DNA of 9,104 nucleotides from NCBI GenBank assembly GCA_013140485.1, contig JABFSS010000063.1:1-9104 (forward strand), read 5' to 3'. Below, piece after piece: positions 6,030 to 9,104 of this stretch; within the stretch, counting starts at the first letter, position 1, and each line of letters begins with the position of its first letter. The DNA comes from Candidatus Peribacteraceae bacterium. Lineage in GTDB: Bacteria; Patescibacteriota; Gracilibacteria; Peribacterales; Peribacteraceae. Position numbers and translations under genes: made by a program. The notes under the pieces were generated by a model. The model was not told the origin of the DNA and ran no database searches. It saw only the letters and a program-made list of their open reading frames with translations.

Positions 6030-6087
6030 GGCCATTTTCGGCGCCTGTCCCGAGCGTAAGCGAGGGGGGCGAGCAAAGAAAATGGCC
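6030..6087. repeat. 58-nt palindromic REP-like element
   Basis: Exact 10-bp arms GGCCATTTTC (6030-6039) and GAAAATGGCC (6078-6087). Inside lies TGTCCCGAGCGTAAGCGAGG, which can fold as CCC-GA-GC-GTAA-GC-GA-GGG with a GNRA-type loop. Related sequences are widespread intergenic repeats in bacterial genomes. On the minus strand it lies 19 nt after the recR stop and may protect or end that transcript. Confidence 0.65.
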
Positions 6088-6106
6088 GTTCGATCCACCT
6101 TTATGA

Positions 6107-6703
6107 CTATAAACTTCTCCTTCCAGCCAAAGCTTCACGCAGAGTTCCCTGATCAGCAAATTCAATATCGGCCCCCATCGGCAACCCATGCGCCAGCCGC
6201 GTGATCTTTGGCACAAGGTCGCTGAGCTTCCCGCGCAGATAATTCGCCGTGGCTTCGCCTTCGATATCCGGATTCATCGCGAGGATGACTTCTTGAATGT
6301 CCCCGGTCTTGGCGCGCTCGATCAGTTCCTTGAGTTTGAGCTGCTCCGGCCCCATGCCGTCGATGGGAGAGAGGACGCCGTGGAGCACGTGATAGAGACC
6401 TTTGTACGACGTTTTCTCAAACGCGACCACGTCGAGCGGATTCTCGACCACCAGGACCATGTGCCGGTCACGCGATCCGTCCCGGCACACCTCGCATTCT
6501 TCCATGGTCGTCACCATCTGGCACGTCTTGCAGTACAAGAGTTCGTTCTTGAGCTTCTGCAGCGCCGCCCCCAGCGCCTCCGGTGAGGCTTTGGAACTGC
6601 GCAGCAGATGGAACGTCAGGCGCTCGGCCGACTTGGGCCCGATGCCGGGGAGTTTGCTGAATTCCTCAATGGTTTTCTGGATCTGGGCAGGGAGAAGAGA
6701 CAT
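6107..6703 (-). CDS. recR: Recombination mediator protein RecR
   Basis: RecR forms a ring clamp that, with RecO (and RecF), loads RecA onto SSB-coated gapped DNA. The product is 198 aa, the normal family length. In order: N-terminal helix-hairpin-helix (KLPGIGPKSAERLTFHLL, 17-34), zinc-binding C58-x2-C61 ... C70-x2-C73, Toprim domain from about 80 (VLVVENPLDVVAFE, ILAMNPDIEGEATANYL), and the C-terminal TRLAHGLPMGADIEFADQGTL. The frame runs far upstream, but homology begins at MSLLPAQIQKTIEEFSKLPG, so ATG 6703 is the start. dnaX and the YbaB gene, common neighbours elsewhere, are absent. No clear -10 box or Shine-Dalgarno precedes the ATG. The upstream gene is divergent, so recR is probably the first gene of its transcript. 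Confidence 0.97.
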   Translation of the reverse strand: MSLLPAQIQKTIEEFSKLPGIGPKSAERLTFHLLRSSKASPEALGAALQKLKNELLYCKTCQMVTTMEECEVCRDGSRDRHMVLVVENPLDVVAFEKTSYKGLYHVLHGVLSPIDGMGPEQLKLKELIERAKTGDIQEVILAMNPDIEGEATANYLRGKLSDLVPKITRLAHGLPMGADIEFADQGTLREALAGRRSL

Positions 6704-6774
6704 TGGGAAGAGCGGAGGGATGAGGCGCGAAAGCGGGAAAAATGATGCACGTGCGGATCTGTCGAAATTCTCTA

Positions 6775-6802
6775 TTGTCCTCCTGTTGTTGTCCATTATT
6801 CT
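6775..6802 (+). promoter_or_regulatory. Possible promoter of the small gene at 6829
   Basis: TTGTCC (6775-6780), a 16-nt spacer, TATTCT (6797-6802) would start transcription about 20 nt before ATG 6829. Moderate match only. Confidence 0.3.
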
Positions 6803-6828
6803 TCCTGCCCTTTCGTCCTTCCGCTTCC

Positions 6829-7272
6829 ATGGTTTCGGCTGAGCACAGGAACGGCAATGCAATAGCGAACCAAGAGACCCCTCTGACTGTGGCAGAGATG
6901 CGTGCGGCACTCTCCGAGTCCGGACCGGGACAAATTCTCGAGCGGATACGGCTTGCAGTGGGAGCGAAGCCCGAAAAAAGGGCCTGCGTTCTCTTGGCAG
7001 AATTCTGCCTGCAGCGCGGAGAATTTGTTCTTGCCAAAGTAGCGTATGCCCTTGCACAGAAAGAGGTGCCTGAAGAATTGTTAGTCAATTCCGCCGTGGC
7101 AAACGCACTGAGACTTCACACTCTTTCTGCAAGCAGATTTGTGATGGAGGAATCGGTCAGAAGAGATGTTTCCCTTGCTCTCACGAACGGCAAATCAGTA
7201 TCCGCTATCGCCAAAGCGCATCGGTTGCTTTTGGAGAAACTGGACCGGGAAGATGGCTCTTTTGGGATATAA
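6829..7272 (+). CDS. Unknown 147-aa helical protein
   Basis: I do not recognise it. From TPLTVAEMRAALSESG onward it looks like a genuine, Ala/Leu/Glu-rich helical protein (QILERIRLAVG, ACVLLAEFCLQRGEFVLAKVAYALAQ, SVSAIAKAHRLLLEKLDRED). The middle resembles a single helical-hairpin (TPR-like) repeat, by impression only. The start is uncertain: ATG 6829 (MVSAEHRNGN) fits a possible promoter, but the frame is open back to ATG 6742. In the other plus frame, ATG 6720 leads into a hydrophobic signal-like stretch that stops at 6842, so a frameshift between the two is possible. The gene ends 3 nt before the convergent smpB stop. Confidence 0.6.
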   Translation: MVSAEHRNGNAIANQETPLTVAEMRAALSESGPGQILERIRLAVGAKPEKRACVLLAEFCLQRGEFVLAKVAYALAQKEVPEELLVNSAVANALRLHTLSASRFVMEESVRRDVSLALTNGKSVSAIAKAHRLLLEKLDREDGSFGI

Positions 7273-7275
7273 CTG

Positions 7276-7713
7276 TCAGACATCCCTCCCCTCCCGCAGC
7301 CTCCTCCCCGTCTCGCGCTCTTTGATCGCCTGACGTTTATCGGTCTTCTTCTTGCCCCGCCCGAGCCCCACGACGATTTTGATGAACTTTCCTGCGTGTA
7401 CCTCGAGTGGAACGATCGTCATTCCTTTCTCTTCCGCTGCACGCTGCAATTTTGCGAGTTCCGTTTTCTTGAGGAGCAATTGCCGGTCCCGGTGCTCGTC
7501 GTACAGAAGTTCCGAGCTGTACGCGTACTTACTGATGCCCGCGCCTTTCAAGACCGCCTTGCCACCCAGGAACGACACGAACGACCCGGCGAGATTGATA
7601 TGCCCCTTCCGGCACGACTTCGCCTCGGGGCCCGTGAGCATCACGCCGGCCTCGAATGTGTCGAGAATCTCGTAGTCATAGCGTGCGCGGCGGTTTTGGG
7701 CGACGACTTTCAC
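7276..7713 (-). CDS. smpB: SsrA-binding protein SmpB (trans-translation)
   Basis: SmpB binds tmRNA and brings it to stalled ribosomes, filling the mRNA channel with its C-terminal tail. 145 aa, near family length. Features: N-terminal VVAQNRRARYDYEILDTFEAGVMLTGPEAKS, the block GHINLAGSFVSF, RDRQLLLKK, VPLEVHAGKFIKIVVGLGRGKKKTDKRQ, and the basic tail REGRDV. The conserved start (MK-[IVL]-x-A-x-NR) points to GTG 7713 rather than ATG 7722 or 7788, and a TACAAT box 7 nt before that GTG supports it. The longer forms would put the -10 inside the coding region. The tmRNA gene itself is not in the window. Divergent from the structured RNA gene at 7814. Confidence 0.95.
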   Translation of the reverse strand: MKVVAQNRRARYDYEILDTFEAGVMLTGPEAKSCRKGHINLAGSFVSFLGGKAVLKGAGISKYAYSSELLYDEHRDRQLLLKKTELAKLQRAAEEKGMTIVPLEVHAGKFIKIVVGLGRGKKKTDKRQAIKERETGRRLREGRDV

Positions 7714-7720
7714 GATGGGC

Positions 7721-7726
7721 ATTGTA
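7721..7726 (-). promoter_or_regulatory. -10 box (TACAAT) of smpB, leaderless arrangement
   Basis: TACAAT, 7 nt, GTG. It favours the conserved GTG start over the ATG that overlaps the box. -35 not evident. Confidence 0.5.
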
Positions 7727-7781
7727 GGGCTTTTGAGTGTCCGGAACCCCCTTTTAGCCCTTGGGAAAGCCAAGATTAGAT

Positions 7782-7809
7782 TTGACATTTCAGTGAAATA
7801 CAGTACAAT
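7782..7809 (+). promoter_or_regulatory. Consensus promoter of the structured RNA gene
   Basis: TTGACA (7782-7787), a 16-nt spacer, TACAAT (7804-7809). The best -35 in the window. Predicted start at about 7814-7816, exactly at the first strand of the closing stem. Confidence 0.8.
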
Positions 7810-7813
7810 TCTT

Positions 7814-7997
7814 AGTGTCAGATGCGTGTGATTCTCCCTATATCATTTTGAACTGCAATCGATAGCAGGACCTTCGATGCAAGGAGCCTGTGATTCATTT
7901 GAGTTCAAAAAGATGTAGGGAGTGATCCCTACTTATGTAGTTATCGCTCCTGACATTCTCCGGGGGCCCATCCAACTAGGACGTGCTCCCGGTTTTT
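7814..7997 (+). ncRNA. Structured RNA of about 184 nt, candidate 6S RNA
   Basis: A complete RNA transcription unit with no conserved coding frame: consensus promoter, extended rod-like fold, terminator. Closing stem AGTGTCAG (7814-7821) with CTGACATT (7950-7957). Then an asymmetric open region (7822-7833 against 7923-7949) with a small hairpin CTAC-TTAT-GTAG on its 3' side. Then a 21-position stem (7834-7854 with 7902-7922) with a single A-A mismatch, capped by nested short stems AATC/GATT, CAGG/CCTG and CCTT/AAGG. This order (closing stem, central bubble with 3' hairpin, long terminal stem) and the length match 6S RNA (184 nt in E. coli), which binds the sigma70 holoenzyme as an open-promoter mimic. 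An alternative hairpin GTAGGG/CCCTAC (7915-7920, 7927-7932) could form on rearrangement. The name is inference from fold; it is not tmRNA (no tRNA-like ends, no CCA). Confidence 0.65.
7960..7997 (+). terminator. Terminator of the structured RNA gene
   Basis: CCGGGGGC (7960-7967) pairs fully with GCTCCCGG (7985-7992, one G-U), with an inner TCC/GGA, followed by five T (7993-7997). It abuts the stop codon of the convergent prepilin peptidase. Confidence 0.8.
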
Positions 7998-8440
7998 CAA
8001 AAGTATTCGAGAATCCTCTCCCCTCCGACAAAACTCACTAACGCACCGGCAGCCAGAAACGGCCCAAAGACCATCCTCTGCTCGATCGTCTTTTGTTTCC
8101 GCACAAGCAGAACGACCGCAGCGACGGACCCGAGTGCGTAGGCGACTCCCAAGGCAATCACCAGAAGCAAGACGTCTCCCACAAACGCCCCGATCCCCGC
8201 AGCAAGAATAATGTCCCCGCTCCCCACCCATTTCCCCTGACTGAGAAGCCACTGTATCGCGAAGAATCCGCCGCCGATCAGCACGGGAAGAACGACGGAC
8301 GACCCAAAGAAGCATCCGTACAACAGAGCGAATAGAAAAAACGGCACGTTCAGGAAATCGGGAATCATGCCTATCCTCGCATCGACAATCGCGATGGAGA
8401 GAAGGAGGAGAGCGCACGTGACGAAAAGAACCGTCTGCAT
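7997..8440 (-). CDS. Prepilin peptidase, A24 aspartyl protease domain only
   Basis: A polytopic membrane protease that removes the short leader of type IV prepilins. 147 aa with about five or six hydrophobic segments. The two catalytic aspartates are visible: Asp20 in IVDARIGMIPD and Asp76 in the GxGD motif (VGSGDIILAAGIGAFVG). The N-terminal methyltransferase domain of full-length PilD-type enzymes (total about 250-290 aa) is absent, as in archaeal and some bacterial short forms. The start ATG 8440 is supported by TATACT 6 nt upstream. Likely substrate in the window: the pilin at 3008-3460. The upstream LPxTG gene ends 17 nt away on the same strand, so it may also be cotranscribed. Confidence 0.92.
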   Translation of the reverse strand: MQTVLFVTCALLLLSIAIVDARIGMIPDFLNVPFFLFALLYGCFFGSSVVLPVLIGGGFFAIQWLLSQGKWVGSGDIILAAGIGAFVGDVLLLVIALGVAYALGSVAAVVLLVRKQKTIEQRMVFGPFLAAGALVSFVGGERILEYF

Positions 8441-8446
8441 GACGCC

Positions 8447-8452
8447 AGTATA
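8447..8452 (-). promoter_or_regulatory. -10 box (TATACT) of the prepilin peptidase, leaderless arrangement
   Basis: TATACT, 6 nt (GGCGTC), ATG, placed in the 17-nt gap behind the LPxTG gene stop. No -35 visible. Confidence 0.45.
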
Positions 8453-8457
8453 GAGCC

Positions 8458-9104
8458 TTAGCTCCGCTTCGCCTTTCTGCTACCAAGCACCGCTCCCAGC
8501 GCCGTAAACGCGAGAAGATCCAGCCCGAACCCCGTCTGGGGCAGCTTGTCCGAATTCGCGTGTACGGAAGTGGCAGCCGAAGTAACTTCCTCGTTCGGCT
8601 CAGCGGGAATCTCGGCGGCTACAGGCTGAACATCCGCCGGAGTATCGGAATCCACGGAAGACTCTGACTGAACGTCCGCGTAGGGATTCTCAAGGGGTTC
8701 CGCTTCGGTCACGGACTCCGGTGCGGAGTCGTCCGTTTCGGCGGGAGCGGCGAAATCTGTCGTCTCAGGAGAGGCATTGGCATCCTCCTCGGTGGCGACT
8801 GCATTCGCCCGGATGGCGGCTGCGGTCTTCAGGCGGCGATTGATGCGGTCAAACAATCGCGTATCGAACTCGATCGACGACGAACTGTACGAGGAAGAGC
8901 CGGGAGACGAGTACGTCACCAGCGGCCGGACTGACGATGTGGGACGTGAGGCCGGGGAAACGGAAGACGATGAAGACGACGGCGTCACCCAAATCATGCG
9001 GCGCATTGAGGGACTCCAGACGCGGACTAGCGCATTCGACGAGCTGGAGGATCCCGTTCCGGGGACGGACGGCTGTGTCTGGGGGGTGTCGGGGGCCTGG
9101 GCCA
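8458..9104 (-). CDS. Ser-rich LPxTG cell-wall-anchored protein (5' end off right edge)
   Basis: 214 residues are visible. The frame is open past the internal ATG at 9006 to the window edge, so the true start lies outside. From the edge it reads AQAPDTPQTQPSVPGTG: Ala-x-Ala followed by a Pro/Thr/Gln stretch resembles a signal peptidase I site, so the signal peptide is probably just beyond the window. Ser clusters (GSSSSSN, TPSSSSSS, SSPGSSSYSSSS) precede a short basic-hydrophobic unit (FDTRLFDRINRRLKTAAAI), then a long acidic low-complexity region rich in Ala, Glu, Asp and Pro. The C-terminus is a sortase sorting signal: LPQTG, a hydrophobic run (LDLLAFTALGAVLG), then the charged tail SRKAKRS. 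It indicates an outer peptidoglycan layer and a sortase elsewhere in the genome. Function unknown; likely a surface stalk or adhesin-like spacer. Confidence 0.8.
   Translation of the reverse strand, partial: AQAPDTPQTQPSVPGTGSSSSSNALVRVWSPSMRRMIWVTPSSSSSSVSPASRPTSSVRPLVTYSSPGSSSYSSSSIEFDTRLFDRINRRLKTAAAIRANAVATEEDANASPETTDFAAPAETDDSAPESVTEAEPLENPYADVQSESSVDSDTPADVQPVAAEIPAEPNEEVTSAATSVHANSDKLPQTGFGLDLLAFTALGAVLGSRKAKRS

Noticed and set aside
5796..6216. Minus-strand ORFs containing PPRLRSGQAPKM
   Set aside because: A typical spurious translation of an intergenic palindromic repeat.
6704..7057. N-terminal extension of recR by 118 residues
   Set aside because: RecR homology begins at Met 6703 and gives the normal 198-aa length; the extension is low-quality sequence antisense to the small plus-strand gene.
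7714..7788. Upstream ATG starts (7788, 7722) for smpB
   Set aside because: SmpB proteins begin just before the NR motif; ATG 7722 overlaps the TACAAT box and the extension from 7788 is not family-like.
7814..7997. tmRNA (ssrA) next to smpB
   Set aside because: No tRNA-Ala-like ends, no TTCGA T-loop, no CCA and no tag reading frame.
1..9104. CRISPR array, insertion sequence or prophage genes
   Set aside because: No regularly spaced repeats, no transposase, integrase or phage structural motif on either strand; the only direct repeat is the purH tail.

Overview
The window reads as a piece of a small-genome, GC-leaning bacterial chromosome with short spacers and genes on both strands. Several traits fit a Candidate Phyla Radiation bacterium, perhaps of Peregrinibacteria/Peribacteria type: a short prepilin peptidase without the methylase half, an LPxTG surface protein, a Phd/RelE pair, and start codons placed almost directly behind promoter -10 boxes without Shine-Dalgarno sequences. 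TGA is used as an ordinary stop (sugar transferase, toxin, pilin, smpB, prepilin peptidase), which argues against the UGA=Gly lineages Gracilibacteria and Absconditabacteria. The taxon is inference.

Left part (1-2400): the start of an unknown minus-strand gene runs off the left edge. Next come a minus-strand polyprenyl-phosphate sugar transferase for surface glycans, a plus-strand Phd-like/RelE-like toxin-antitoxin pair, and a minus-strand tRNA-Thr(UGU) with encoded CCA. Middle (2400-3500): the RNase P RNA gene rnpB on plus, with its own promoter and terminator, a strong GC hairpin, and a minus-strand type IV pilin-like gene. Centre (3480-6100): purH, then an unrecognised 239-residue protein with an internal repeat, then a second copy of the last 22 purH codons and stop. 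The two tails differ only at synonymous sites. This looks like a small cassette integrated at the 3' end of purH. Two hairpin elements follow.

Right part (6100-9104): recR (minus), a small unknown gene (plus), smpB (minus), a roughly 184-nt structured RNA gene (plus) whose fold and length resemble 6S RNA, a prepilin peptidase (minus), and the C-terminal part of a Ser-rich LPxTG protein that is open to the right edge.

Together the genes cover housekeeping RNA functions (rnpB, tRNA, smpB, possible 6S RNA), repair (recR), purine synthesis (purH) and the cell surface (sugar transferase, pilin, prepilin peptidase, LPxTG protein). A recurrent feature is a TANNNT box 6-7 nt before the start codon at six genes, which predicts leaderless mRNAs and helps to fix their starts.
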